DNA from: Metabacillus arenae
Lineage (GTDB): Bacteria; Bacillota; Bacilli; Bacillales; Bacillaceae
Assembly (NCBI RefSeq): GCF_014773385.1
Contig: NZ_JACXAI010000021.1
Coordinates: 1 to 64,000 of the forward strand
DNA: 64,000 bases
Direction of reading: 5' to 3'
Positions within the stretch are counted from its first letter, which is position 1. Each line of letters starts with the position of its first letter. Made by a program: the position numbers and the translations under genes. This document shows positions 35,849 through 45,900 of the stretch, in pieces. The notes below the pieces were generated by a model that saw only the letters and a program-made list of their open reading frames with translations, was not told the origin of the DNA and made no database searches.

Positions 35849-38458
35849 ATGAGAAACGTACACATCGTTCCACATATGCATTGGGATCGAGAATGGTATT
35901 TTTCAACTGAAGAATCTAGAATCCTTTTAGTTAACAATATGGAAGAAATTATGGAAATGTTGGAAAATAACCCTGATTACCCACATTATGTTTTAGACGG
36001 TCAAACGTCTATATTAGAGGATTACTTTGCGGTTAAACCGGAAAATAAAAGTCGAGTTAAGAAATTGGTCCAAGAAGGCAGGCTTATTATTGGCCCATGG
36101 TATACGCAAACAGATGAAATGGTGGTAGGGGGAGAGTCGATTGTCCGTAATTTGCTATATGGTATAAAAGATTGCGGTGAATTTGGTTCACCTATGCAAA
36201 TCGGGTATCTTCCTGACTCTTTTGGACAATCTGCTCAAATGCCGCAAATATTAAATGGTTTTGATATTCAATATTCTATTTTTTGGCGCGGCACTTCTGA
36301 GCGCCACGGAACAAACAAGACAGAGTTTTACTGGGAAACGGATGATGGATCAAAAGTGCTTGTCCAGCTGTTTCCACTTGGATATGCAATCGGAAAATAT
36401 TTACCTGAAGATGAACAAGAACTGCAAAAACGGATAGATAATTATTTTTCAGTTCTCGATCGAGGGGCTACAACAGACCATATTATTATTCCGAATGGCC
36501 ATGATCAAATGCCTATCCAAAAAAATATCTTTTCAATTATTGATAAGCTCAAAAAACTGTATCCTGAACGTGAATTCTTTTTAAGTAAATACGAAAATAT
36601 CTTCCATGAAATAGAAAAAAATAAGGAGTTGCCAACATTACAAGGGGAATTTCTTGATGGGAAATATATGCGGGTCCACCGCAGCATCTATTCGACCAGA
36701 ATGGATATAAAAGCGGCAAATACTAGGATCGAAAATAAAATTACTAATAAGCTGGAACCATTAGCTTCTTTGGCATACAGCTTTGGATTCGAATACCACC
36801 ACGGATTAATCGAACTAATTTGGAAAGAGATAATGAAGAATCATGCACATGATAGTATTGGCTGCTGCTGCTCAGATAAAGTCCATCAGGAAATAGTTAA
36901 TCGATTTTTCCTTGCTGAAGAGAAGGTGGACCAGCTAATCAATTTTTATAAAAGAAAAATTGTAGATTCTATCGATACAAATGTGAACGATGATAGACTG
37001 ACAGCCTTTAACCTTCTTCCATATGAACGTGAAGAAGTGATTACTACAACTGTCCTAACGAAGCATAAATCGTTTACGCTCATGGATGAGCACAAGAAAG
37101 ACATAAAGTTTGACGTGTTGAAAATAGATAGCCTTGATCCAGGGTTGATTGACCGCCAAATTGTTCATTATGGAAACTATGACCCATTTTATAAATATAC
37201 AATTCAATTAAAAGACACTATTCCGGCTCTAGGGTATAAGACATATTTTGTTGCTGTGAATGACAATGAAATGGCTGTTTCAGGCAATACTGTTTCCAAA
37301 GTAGATACGGAGTTCTATGAAATTAAAGTAAATTCAAATGGTTCATTATCCATTTTTGACAAAAATATAGAAAAACACTTTCAGAATGTTCTCTTACTTG
37401 AAAATGGTGGAGACGATGGAGATGAATATGACTATTCTCCATTAGAAAATGAAAAATTAATTTATAGCGATCAAGTTGAGGCCGAGGCTGATATTAAACA
37501 AACCAATTATGGTTCAACAATCGATATTCGTTACAAATTAAAAATACCTGAAGATTTAACGAAAAGAAAATCTCAAATCAACGACAGTTTTGTAGATGTT
37601 CACCTAATTGTAGCTGTATCAAATCACAAACCATTGATTGAAGTGAAGTTTAATCTTGATAATCAAGCGAAAGATCATAGGCTGCGGGCTTTAATTCCAA
37701 CAGGGATTGCCTCTACGTTTTCCATTTCTGATAATCAGTTCGGTTTTATCAAAAGAAATGTCTACGATGAGGCAATGGATATTTGGGAAAAAGAAGGCTG
37801 GGATGAACGGCCAGATTCAATCTTCCCAATGTTAAACTTTGCAGGGCTGTCAAATGCAGACTATGGATTTTGTTTACTGACCAACAGTTCGAGAGAATAT
37901 GAAATTGTTGGAAAAGAACATGACACCATTGCCGTAACATTGTTTAGAAGTGTGGGATTTCTTGGGAAAGAAGAGATGTTAAGACGCCCGGGACGCCCGT
38001 CAGGAATCAAACTTCCGACTCCTGATTCTCAACTTATAGGTAAAATCAGCCTTGACTTTGCTTTAACCACACACAAAAATCATACTTTGAAAGCAAATGT
38101 CGCAAGGATAGCTAAGGAGTACCAGACACCGATTGAGACATACAATAAAATCCCGCATGACGCCATGAAGCTTAACAATGCAGACGTGAAAACTCCTTTA
38201 AGCTACAGTCTATTGAAGGAAGATCACCCTTCTGTTGTATTAAGCACATTAAAAAAATCGGAGAAAGAAAAAAAGTTACTATTACGTTTTTACAATCCAA
38301 CTGATTCTGAAACAACTGCCAGTTTTCATTTTAATCAACCAATTGCAAATTCAAATTTAACTAATTTAAATGAAAAAATAATTTATAATATACCTGTTAT
38401 TGAAAATAAAGCGCAAATTAATATGAAAAAGAATCAAGTTAAAACAATTCAATTTTAA
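35849..38458 (+). CDS. Glycoside hydrolase family 38 alpha-mannosidase (MngB-like)
   Basis: 869-aa cytoplasmic alpha-mannosidase. The N-terminal HMHWDREWYF carries zinc-binding His and Asp, YLPDSFGQSAQMPQIL carries the nucleophile Asp, and NHAHDSIGCCCSD is the third conserved block. It would hydrolyse a phosphorylated mannosyl conjugate delivered by the PTS, such as 2-O-(6-phospho-mannosyl)-glycerate. AAGGAGG precedes ATG 35849; the frame extends upstream to 35816 inside the PTS gene. A strong terminator follows. Confidence 0.9.
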   Translation: MRNVHIVPHMHWDREWYFSTEESRILLVNNMEEIMEMLENNPDYPHYVLDGQTSILEDYFAVKPENKSRVKKLVQEGRLIIGPWYTQTDEMVVGGESIVRNLLYGIKDCGEFGSPMQIGYLPDSFGQSAQMPQILNGFDIQYSIFWRGTSERHGTNKTEFYWETDDGSKVLVQLFPLGYAIGKYLPEDEQELQKRIDNYFSVLDRGATTDHIIIPNGHDQMPIQKNIFSIIDKLKKLYPEREFFLSKYENIFHEIEKNKELPTLQGEFLDGKYMRVHRSIYSTRMDIKAANTRIENKITNKLEPLASLAYSFGFEYHHGLIELIWKEIMKNHAHDSIGCCCSDKVHQEIVNRFFLAEEKVDQLINFYKRKIVDSIDTNVNDDRLTAFNLLPYEREEVITTTVLTKHKSFTLMDEHKKDIKFDVLKIDSLDPGLIDRQIVHYGNYDPFYKYTIQLKDTIPALGYKTYFVAVNDNEMAVSGNTVSKVDTEFYEIKVNSNGSLSIFDKNIEKHFQNVLLLENGGDDGDEYDYSPLENEKLIYSDQVEAEADIKQTNYGSTIDIRYKLKIPEDLTKRKSQINDSFVDVHLIVAVSNHKPLIEVKFNLDNQAKDHRLRALIPTGIASTFSISDNQFGFIKRNVYDEAMDIWEKEGWDERPDSIFPMLNFAGLSNADYGFCLLTNSSREYEIVGKEHDTIAVTLFRSVGFLGKEEMLRRPGRPSGIKLPTPDSQLIGKISLDFALTTHKNHTLKANVARIAKEYQTPIETYNKIPHDAMKLNNADVKTPLSYSLLKEDHPSVVLSTLKKSEKEKKLLLRFYNPTDSETTASFHFNQPIANSNLTNLNEKIIYNIPVIENKAQINMKKNQVKTIQF

Positions 38459-38462
38459 ATAC

Positions 38463-38531
38463 GGAAAACTCATTAGTTCTTATATGAAGTGTTTTACACT
38501 ATATAATGATGCTAGTGAGTTTCCTTTTTTT
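38463..38531 (+). terminator. Terminator of the PTS-mannosidase operon
   Basis: GGAAAACTCATTAG pairs imperfectly with CTAGTGAGTTTCC, followed by seven T. The 190 bp after it hold no visible gene. Confidence 0.75.
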
Positions 38532-38721
38532 ATCGCGCACTTAACAAACAATTTTCAGCAAAGAAAATAGGAGAGCAGACAGTCATCGGAGATTCAATTG
38601 TTTAGAGTGATTAAGTCACTTAAATAAGGTTATTTTAATCCTTTTCACATCTAAACCGTAAATATTTTCAGTCTTAATTTGAAATGATAAACCTAAACAC
38701 TCTCTTACGGAGGCATAAAAA

Positions 38722-38893
38722 ATGCCAGAATTGCCGGAAATGGAAACGTACCGAACGTTATTAAATCAAAAAATTAACTGGAAGATATTCAAAAATGTGC
38801 AAAGTGTATGACAGGGAGAGTGAAACTTGTAAAAGGTGTGGATCAAGAATCATTGTCCTGGCTGTCAAAAATAAGATTGTAAGTAGGGGTTAA
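38722..38893 (+). pseudogene. Internally deleted Fpg/MutM-type DNA glycosylase gene
   Basis: The start MPELPEMETYRTLL is the hallmark N-terminus of Fpg/Nei glycosylases, with the catalytic Pro2 and Glu3, and TACGGAGG just upstream. After about 29 codons the frame stops. A shifted frame then reads KVYDRESETCKRCGSRI, the start of the C-terminal zinc finger, and stops before the second Cys pair. Some 200 codons of the middle are missing. The repair activity is lost from this copy. It abuts the intact endonuclease IV gene by 1 bp, so the pair was once a base-excision-repair operon. Confidence 0.85.
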
Positions 38894-38894
38894 A

Positions 38895-39737
38895 ATGAGG
38901 TTTGGTTGTCATCTAAGCATTCGGGAAGGATATTTGGGAGCTGCCAAAAAATCAGTTTCTATAGGAGCGAAGGCATTTCAATATTTTCCTAAAAATCCGA
39001 GAACTCTATCTATTAAAGACTACAACGAAACAGATACAGTGAACTGCAAAGAGTACTGTCAGCAAAATGGCCTAATATCTGTATCCCATACACCTTATTC
39101 GACTAGTCTTACCCCCTCGGAAAACAAAAAAGATTTCATCATACAATCATTATTAAACGATCTTGAAATTACAGATGCATGCGGTTCTGTTGGGGCAGTT
39201 GTTCATTTTGGAAGCGAAATACATAAAAAAGATCCGCTTAAAAGCTATCAGTTAATGATCGAAATGCTTAATCATGTCCTATCAAAATGGGAGGGAGGGA
39301 CTAAACTGCTCCTAGAGAACAATGCAGGCAAACCTGGATCGTTTGGAACAACTCTTGAAGAACTCATTCAAGTAAGAAATTTATGTGATTATCCTGAAAA
39401 AATTGGTTTTTGCCTTGATACATGTCATGCGTTTTCAAGCGGGCTTTGGAATGGTGACAACTGGGACGATCTTCTGGAAACAGGGAAGAAACTAGGGTAT
39501 TTTGACCATTTAAAAGCTATTCATCTTAATAATTCAAAATATGATACTGGAAGCGGGAAAGACCGCCATGCTAATATAACTGAAGGTTTCATTAAAGAAA
39601 ATCAATTTGAACAATTAATACTTACACCAGAATTAAAAGGCATTCCGTTTATTTTGGAAACTCCATCAGTATTAGGCTGGACCCATGAAAGTGAGATTAA
39701 GATGCTTTATGACAGGTGGGGAACGAAATGTCATTAG
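38895..39737 (+). CDS. Deoxyribonuclease IV (AP endonuclease, Nfo-like)
   Basis: 280-aa TIM-barrel AP endonuclease of family 2. It opens with RFGCHLSIREGY; metal-site blocks are VVHFGSEI, LLLENNAGKPGSFGTTLEEL, IGFCLDTCHAFSSG, AIHLNNSK, KDRHANITEGFI and FILETPS. It cuts DNA at abasic sites made by glycosylases. AGGGG precedes the ATG and lies in the end of the degraded glycosylase frame, so translation was probably coupled before the deletion. Confidence 0.88.
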   Translation: MRFGCHLSIREGYLGAAKKSVSIGAKAFQYFPKNPRTLSIKDYNETDTVNCKEYCQQNGLISVSHTPYSTSLTPSENKKDFIIQSLLNDLEITDACGSVGAVVHFGSEIHKKDPLKSYQLMIEMLNHVLSKWEGGTKLLLENNAGKPGSFGTTLEELIQVRNLCDYPEKIGFCLDTCHAFSSGLWNGDNWDDLLETGKKLGYFDHLKAIHLNNSKYDTGSGKDRHANITEGFIKENQFEQLILTPELKGIPFILETPSVLGWTHESEIKMLYDRWGTKCH

Positions 39738-39806
39738 CTGGATTATTTTTGAATTGGAAGGATTATTAACGAAAACTCGTGGCCAGATAACCAATTGCAG
39801 GAACAA

Positions 39807-40160
39807 GATCAGAAACGAGAAGTCTTGGTCCAATCACTTTATATTTAAGAAGGGAGTGCTCAAATAAATTTGTGCTTCGTAAAAAGAGAGTTTAGTTCAT
39901 AAATTATCGTTCACATCGAGATTTCGATTAATTCGCTTAACTCTGGCTCATATGTTATAGAAACTTGACAGAAAAAGTCGTGAACTAGTAAGCATTAGAC
40001 CAGAAACGAAAAATTCGCTCACCATGAAGGGAAATGCTCAAATACCTTTAATCTACTTGTAAAAAGGGAGTTTGGATCATAGAGGAACTTTCACATCGTT
40101 AATTCGCTCAAATCGTTCACTCTCGCTCATTTGTCATTGAAAACGAACAGAAGGCAAAAC
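39807..40160. repeat. Degenerate tandem duplication, about 165-175 bp per unit
   Basis: Unit 1 (about 39807-39982) and unit 2 (about 39998-40160) share an ordered series: CAGAAACGA, AAGGGA-TGCTCAAATA, GTAAAAAG-GAGTTT, TTCATA/ATCATA, TTCACATCG, TTAATTCGCT, CTCAT and a final ACAGAA. Neither unit has an ORF. It lies in the 930-bp gene-free gap between the endonuclease IV and Bcr-type exporter genes. Confidence 0.6.
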
Positions 40161-40398
40161 TTTTCATTTGATCTTTAGTCAACTATAGCGTATGATACTA
40201 ACAGAAGCTGCGTTGTACGTAATGATAATAAAGTTTTAACCTTTAAGCTGATATAGGGAGTTTTACATTGAAACCGGAATGTCATGCCTCCACGCAAGAG
40301 GACGACAGGATTGTTTCTGCAAACACCCACTTTGAGGAGTGGTGGTTTAAAACTTTCTTACGTTCATACGGCAAATGCAGCTCCTTACATAAAATAGT

Positions 40399-40436
40399 AA
40401 ACCAGACTCCTTTCAGGAGCTGGTTTAATTTTTTTT
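40399..40436 (+). terminator. Strong terminator with no recognised upstream gene
   Basis: AAACCAG-ACTCC pairs with GGAG-CTGGTTT around TTTCA, followed by AATTTTTTTT. Upstream (40200-40398) there is an imperfect CCACT/AGTGG hairpin but no ORF I trust; the stretch could be a small RNA or the tail of a lost gene. The 40437-40670 stretch has short GC-richer palindromic pieces (GCCGCAAGGCA, TGCCTTG), and no gene. Confidence 0.6.
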
Positions 40437-40670
40437 GTTGGATAAGAAATTTAGGTTGGTCATAGTGTTAATTTGTTAAAGTAAGTTATCGTTGTCCAGA
40501 TCCGAGTGCCCATATACTCTTAGGCCGCAAGGCAATTCGTCAAAATGGTTAAATTACAACCTTCACTGATGCCTTGTCCTTGTCGCTGACGGATAATGCT
40601 CTTCATTTTTCGTTTTGTTGATCCTGGGTTTCAGGAAAGGGATTTTTTAATTGAGGAAGGTAGTTGAATA

Positions 40671-41882
40671 ATGGAATCACTTACTGGAAAAAAACGACTG
40701 AGGTTAGCTATACTTCTTGGCGCACTTGCAGCCCTGGGGCCATTCACTATAGATATGTATTTGCCATCATTTCCTACCATTGCAAGTGAATTACAAACAA
40801 ATGCTTCATCTGTACAGCTTAGCTTAACTGCGTGTCTTTTGGGTATAGGATTAGGACAGCTTTTCATGGGTCCAATGAGTGATGTACAGGGCCGGCGTAA
40901 GCCTTTACTGATTGCTCTCGTATTCTATTTAAGTGCCTCCCTAATTTGCGCATTTTCGCCAAATATCTATTTCTTTATAATAGCACGGTTTATGCAAGGC
41001 TTCGCGGCATCTGCTGGCATCGTTATTTCACGTGCGATTGTTCGTGATGTATATAGCGGCAGAGAGCTTACTAAGTTTTTTTCGTTATTAATGCTTATTA
41101 ATGGTCTGGTTCCCATACTAGCACCTGTCGTTGGAGGCGGCGTTCTTGCTTTCACAAACTGGAATGGGGTGTTCATTGTTTTAGGAGGCATAGGCACGAT
41201 ATTGTTTTTAGTTGTCTCTTTGAAACTAACAGAAACACTTCCTGTATATAAGCGGGTACCAAGTAACTTTGCTCAAACACTAAGAAATTTTCAGTCTTTG
41301 CTCAAGGATCGACAGTTCACAGGCTATGCTCTAGCACAAGGCTTTATGATGGCAGGGATATTTGCTTATGTGTCAGGTACACCTTTTGTTTATCAAAAAA
41401 TTTATGGAGCTTCTCCACAAGCTTTTAGCTTACTTTTCGGTATGAACGGAATCGGGTTAATAATAGGAACTCAACTTGTCGGGCGTTTTACTGGTGTTAT
41501 TTCAGAGAAAAGATTTTTGGAAATAGGTTTACTTATATCGAACACTTCTAGTATTTTCCTGTTACTTGCTGTACTTTTAAAAGGCCCGCTATTTACTATT
41601 GTTATTCCAATCTTCTTTTTTGTTTCATCTATTGGAATAATTTCAACTTCTTCCTTCTCGCTAGCTTTACAGTCTCAAAGCCATATTGCAGGAAGTGCTT
41701 CTGCTTTGCTGGGATTGCTTCCATTTATTTTAGGGTCCATTTCATCTCCGCTTGTAGGAATTGCAGGAGAAACTACAGCTGTTCCTATGGGTGTCATCAT
41801 GTTTTCAGCCAGCTTCATTTCTCTCCTTTCATACCTTGGACTAGCAAGAACTTCAAAAAAGCAGTTAAGTCAATGTGCATGA
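40671..41882 (+). CDS. Bcr/CflA family multidrug MFS exporter
   Basis: 403-aa 12-helix MFS protein. LLGALAALGPFTIDMYLPSFPTIASELQ is the signature N-terminus, then motif A GPMSDVQGRRKPLL and RFMQGFAASAGIVISRAIVRDVY. Bcr/CflA proteins export drugs such as bicyclomycin or chloramphenicol; the actual substrate here is unknown. GAGGAAGG precedes the ATG. Monocistronic, ending at a shared palindrome with convergent gltC. Confidence 0.9.
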   Translation: MESLTGKKRLRLAILLGALAALGPFTIDMYLPSFPTIASELQTNASSVQLSLTACLLGIGLGQLFMGPMSDVQGRRKPLLIALVFYLSASLICAFSPNIYFFIIARFMQGFAASAGIVISRAIVRDVYSGRELTKFFSLLMLINGLVPILAPVVGGGVLAFTNWNGVFIVLGGIGTILFLVVSLKLTETLPVYKRVPSNFAQTLRNFQSLLKDRQFTGYALAQGFMMAGIFAYVSGTPFVYQKIYGASPQAFSLLFGMNGIGLIIGTQLVGRFTGVISEKRFLEIGLLISNTSSIFLLLAVLLKGPLFTIVIPIFFFVSSIGIISTSSFSLALQSQSHIAGSASALLGLLPFILGSISSPLVGIAGETTAVPMGVIMFSASFISLLSYLGLARTSKKQLSQCA

Positions 41883-41900
41883 CTGAATAATCATCCAAAT

Positions 41901-41930
41901 CAGAGCAGACCTTACGTTGAGTCTGCTCTG
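41901..41930. terminator. Palindrome between convergent exporter and gltC genes
   Basis: CAGAGCAGAC and GTCTGCTCTG form a perfect 10-bp stem with a 10-nt loop. T runs are poor on both sides, so termination may be partial. Confidence 0.55.
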
Positions 41931-41944
41931 GCATTAAAATAAAT

Positions 41945-42847
41945 CTATTGATACTGTTCCAACATTGAGAAAAATTCTTTTACAAATTGATAGAATACTT
42001 TTTCAGAAGGAGCAATGTCCCTGTTTTTTGGTATTATGATTCCGACAGATCGTCTTACTTGCGGCGTTTCAATTGGTATTTTTACAGTGAAGCGTGGAGT
42101 TGTTTCGTAAAATGTACTTTCAGGTAAAATTGTCACTCCAATGCCTGCTGAAACCAGGCCTTTAATCGCATCCAAATCCTCTCCCTCTGATAAGATTTTT
42201 GGTGTAAATCCAGCCTGTTTGCAAGCATCAACTGCGATCTTATGAAGTACATATCCATAAGGAAATAAGACAAAGGCATCGGTTCGCAAATCACTAAGGT
42301 TCAAGCTGCTTCTTTTTGATAAAGGATGTGATGTTGGAAGTAGCGCAGAAAAGTTTTCGGTAAATAAAATGTTGCCTGCAATGTCAGGGTCGTTCTTTGG
42401 GACAGGTCCGAGAAAAGCTAAATCAATCTCCCGGTTTTTAACTGCTTCAATTAAAAATTTATAAGAACCCTGCCGTAATTGAAAAGCTACGTTTGGATGC
42501 TTTTCTTTAAAAGCCGAAATGACATTTGGAAGCAGCTGACTTGCCAGGCTTGTTGGGAATCCGATTCTGATCGTTCCGCGTTCAGGGTCCAAATACTCGT
42601 CAATTTGTTTTTTTGCATATTCAATTGCCTTCATTGCTGTTTTTGTATGTTTTAGAAAGATCTTTCCGATAGGAGTTAATTTTACATTCCTGCCTTCTCG
42701 TTCAAATAAACTCACTCCAAGTTCGCCTTCAAGATTGGCAATTTGCCTGCTTATTGCCGACTGTGCCACGTGTAGATGTTCTGCTGCTTCAGAGACATGT
42801 TCTCTTTCAGCAACTTCCATAAAATATCGCAATTGACGAAGCTCCAT
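41945..42847 (-). CDS. gltC: LysR family activator of glutamate synthase, GltC
   Basis: 300-aa LysR-type regulator, close in sequence as I recall it to B. subtilis GltC (MELRQLRYFMEVAEREHVSEAA). The N-terminal winged HTH (1-60) and a periplasmic-binding-like effector domain (90-295) are complete. It activates gltAB and responds to 2-oxoglutarate and glutamate. It is divergent from gltA with the expected boxes between. The ATG at 42853 lies 1 nt after GGAGGA; ATG 42847 has normal spacing and the known start. Confidence 0.93.
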   Translation of the reverse strand: MELRQLRYFMEVAEREHVSEAAEHLHVAQSAISRQIANLEGELGVSLFEREGRNVKLTPIGKIFLKHTKTAMKAIEYAKKQIDEYLDPERGTIRIGFPTSLASQLLPNVISAFKEKHPNVAFQLRQGSYKFLIEAVKNREIDLAFLGPVPKNDPDIAGNILFTENFSALLPTSHPLSKRSSLNLSDLRTDAFVLFPYGYVLHKIAVDACKQAGFTPKILSEGEDLDAIKGLVSAGIGVTILPESTFYETTPRFTVKIPIETPQVRRSVGIIIPKNRDIAPSEKVFYQFVKEFFSMLEQYQ

Positions 42848-42867
42848 TTTCATTCCTCCGATTACTT

Positions 42868-42932
42868 ATCTCAAAATTAGATTGTTTTAATCTAAATTAT
42901 ATATTGTTTGCATTGATTTGAAAACGTACAAT
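42868..42932 (+). promoter_or_regulatory. GltC boxes and gltA promoter
   Basis: ATCTCAAAATTAGAT (42868-42882) fits the ATCT-N7-AGAT pattern of GltC-type boxes, and ATCTAAATTA follows at 42890. The probable gltA promoter is TTGTTT (42904-42909), 17 bp, TACAAT (42927-42932). The divergent gltC promoter must overlap this stretch. Confidence 0.65.
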
Positions 42933-42983
42933 AGTAACAAGTGACCATTAACGGTAAAGAGTAAACTTACGGGGGAGATAATT

Positions 42984-45900
42984 ATGACTTATAATCAAAT
43001 ACCAAAAGCACAAGGTCTCTACCGTCCTGAATTTGAACACGATGCATGTGGGATCGGCTTATACGCTCATATTAAAGGGCATGCTACACATGACATTGTT
43101 AAAAAAGGACTACAAATGCTTTGTCAATTAGACCATCGCGGCGGACAAGGAAGCGATCCGCTAACAGGAGACGGCGCAGGGCTAATGGTCCAAATTCCAG
43201 ATAGATTCTTCCAAGAAAAATGTGACCAAATGAACTTGCCTGAAAAAGGCAAGTACGGAGTTGGAATGATCTTTTTCTCAAACGATGATGACGAGAGAAA
43301 AGAGATTGAGGCTCGTTTAAATTCATATATTGAACAAGAGGGACAGACTGTCCTTGGTTGGAGAAACGTCCCAGTAAATATCGAAACAATTGGACCAGTT
43401 GCAAAAGAAAGCTGTCCTGTCATTCGCCAAGTATTTATCGGTGCGAACAAAGACATTAAAGATGAATCAATTTTTGAACGAAAGCTATATATCATTCGAA
43501 AACAGGCTGAAAAATGGGCAAAAGAACGTGGACAGCGTTTTTATTTTGCAAGTCTTTCAAGCAGAACAATTGTCTACAAAGGCCTCCTGACTCCTGATCA
43601 AGTAGATGCTTTTTATATGGATCTACAGGATGAGGAATTTGTATCAGCGTTTGCATTAGTTCATTCCCGCTTTAGTACAAACACATTTCCGAGCTGGGAA
43701 AGAGCACATCCAAATCGTTATCTCATTCATAACGGCGAAATTAACACGCTTAGAGGGAATATGAATTGGATGACAGCGCGTGAACAGCAGTTTGTTTCTG
43801 AAGCATTTGGAGAAGATTTACCAAAGGTTCTCCCGATTTTAGATTCAGAAGGAAGCGACTCGTCAATCCTTGATAACGCACTTGAATTCTTTGTTATGGC
43901 AGGTCGTAAGCCTGCCCATGCAGCCATGATGATGATTCCTGAGCCTTGGGCAGAAAATCCACATATGTCAGAAGAAAAGAAAGCATTTTACGAATATCAC
44001 AGTTGTCTTATGGAACCATGGGACGGCCCAACGGCGATTTCGTTTACGGATGGAAAACAAATTGGTGCGATTTTAGATCGGAATGGTCTACGTCCAGCGC
44101 GTTATTATGTGACTAAAGATGATTATATTATTTTTTCCTCAGAGGTCGGGGTTATTGATGTCGAGCAGGAAAATGTGTTATATAAGGATCGTTTAAGTCC
44201 AGGGAAAATGCTTCTGATCGACTTAGAAGAAGGACGCATTATTTCCGATGAGGAAATCAAATCAGAGATGGCACAAGCCTTCCCATATCAAAAGTGGCTG
44301 GATGGACAACTAATAAAATTAAATGATCAATTGCAAGAAACAGAAGAAGAAGTAACAGACTTAGTAGTGCAGCAAAAAGCGTTTGGTTATACGTATGAGG
44401 ATATTCATAAATATTTAATTCCAGTAATAACCGAAGGAAAAGACCCGCTGGGTTCAATGGGAAATGATATGCCGCTTGCGGTATTATCAGACCGTCCGCA
44501 ATCTTTGTTTAACTACTTTAAACAATTATTTGCACAAGTAACGAACCCGCCAATCGATGCGATTCGAGAGCAAATCGTTACTTCGGCAATGACATTGCTT
44601 GGAGCTGAAGGAAACTTACTCCATCCAAATGAAGATAATTGTCGCCGAATCCAACTTGATTCGCCTGTTTTATCCAATGCAGAGATTGCCCAGTTAAAAA
44701 CAAACGTGTACCCGGAATTTAAGAGCCAGACCATCCAAACTGTCTTTACAGAAGATTTGGAAACTGAATTAGAACGAGTCTTTCTAGAAGCAGAAAAAGC
44801 AATCTCAGAAGGTGTCAGCCTCCTCATTTTGTCAGATCGTAATTTGACAGAAAAAGAGGCACCAATTCCGTCATTACTATCAGCAAGTGCATTACATCAG
44901 CACCTTGTACGTAAAGGAAAACGTACGAAGGTAAGCATTATTGTTGAGACAGGGGAAGCTAGAGAAGTTCATCACTTTGCTGCCTTAATCGGCTATGGAG
45001 CCGATGCTATTAACCCTTATCTTGCTTTTGCGACATATAAACAGGCTATATCAGAAGGCCATTTATCAACCAGCTATGAAGAAGCAGTAAGCAAGTACGT
45101 TAAAGGTGTTACTGAAGGTATCGTAAAAGTTATGTCTAAGATGGGAATTTCAACTGTACAAAGCTATCGTGGTGCACAAATTTTTGAAGCCGTTGGAATT
45201 AGTTCTAATGTTATTGATCGTTACTTTACCGGAACAGCATCACAGCTCGGTGGAATTGAACTTGATACCATCGCAAAAGAAGCGTTGATCCGTCATAAAG
45301 ATGCATATGCAGATCAAATCGACGAAACATTGGAGTCAGGCAGTGACTTCCAATGGCGAAAAACAGGGGAACATCACGCGTTTAATCCGAAAACAATTCA
45401 TACCCTTCAATGGGCATGCCGCAAAGATGACTATGATTTGTTTAAACAATATTCTCAAGCTGCAAATGAAGAGAGAATCGGTTTTTTACGTAACTTATTC
45501 TCTTATGATGAATCACGGCCAGCAATACCAATCTATGAAGTAGAATCCGTTGAATCAATTGTACGCCGTTTTAAAACAGGAGCAATGTCGTTTGGATCTC
45601 TAAGTAAAGAAGCTCATGAAACACTAGCTATTGCAATGAATCGCTTAGGCGGAAAAAGTAACAGCGGTGAGGGCGGAGAAGATTCAGCTCGTTATACGGC
45701 AGATGAAAATGGAGATCTTCGCAGAAGTTCCATCAAACAAATAGCGTCAGGTCGTTTTGGAGTGAAAAGCCATTACCTTGTCAATGCCGATGAGCTGCAA
45801 ATAAAAATGGCTCAAGGAGCGAAACCTGGCGAAGGCGGACAGCTTCCTGGAAATAAAGTGTATCCTTGGGTTGCTGATGTGCGCGGCTCAACACCTGGTG

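Noticed and set aside
40268-40465. 65-aa open frame upstream of the Bcr-type exporter
   Set aside because: It runs straight through a strong rho-independent terminator, and its composition and lack of a ribosome site argue against coding.
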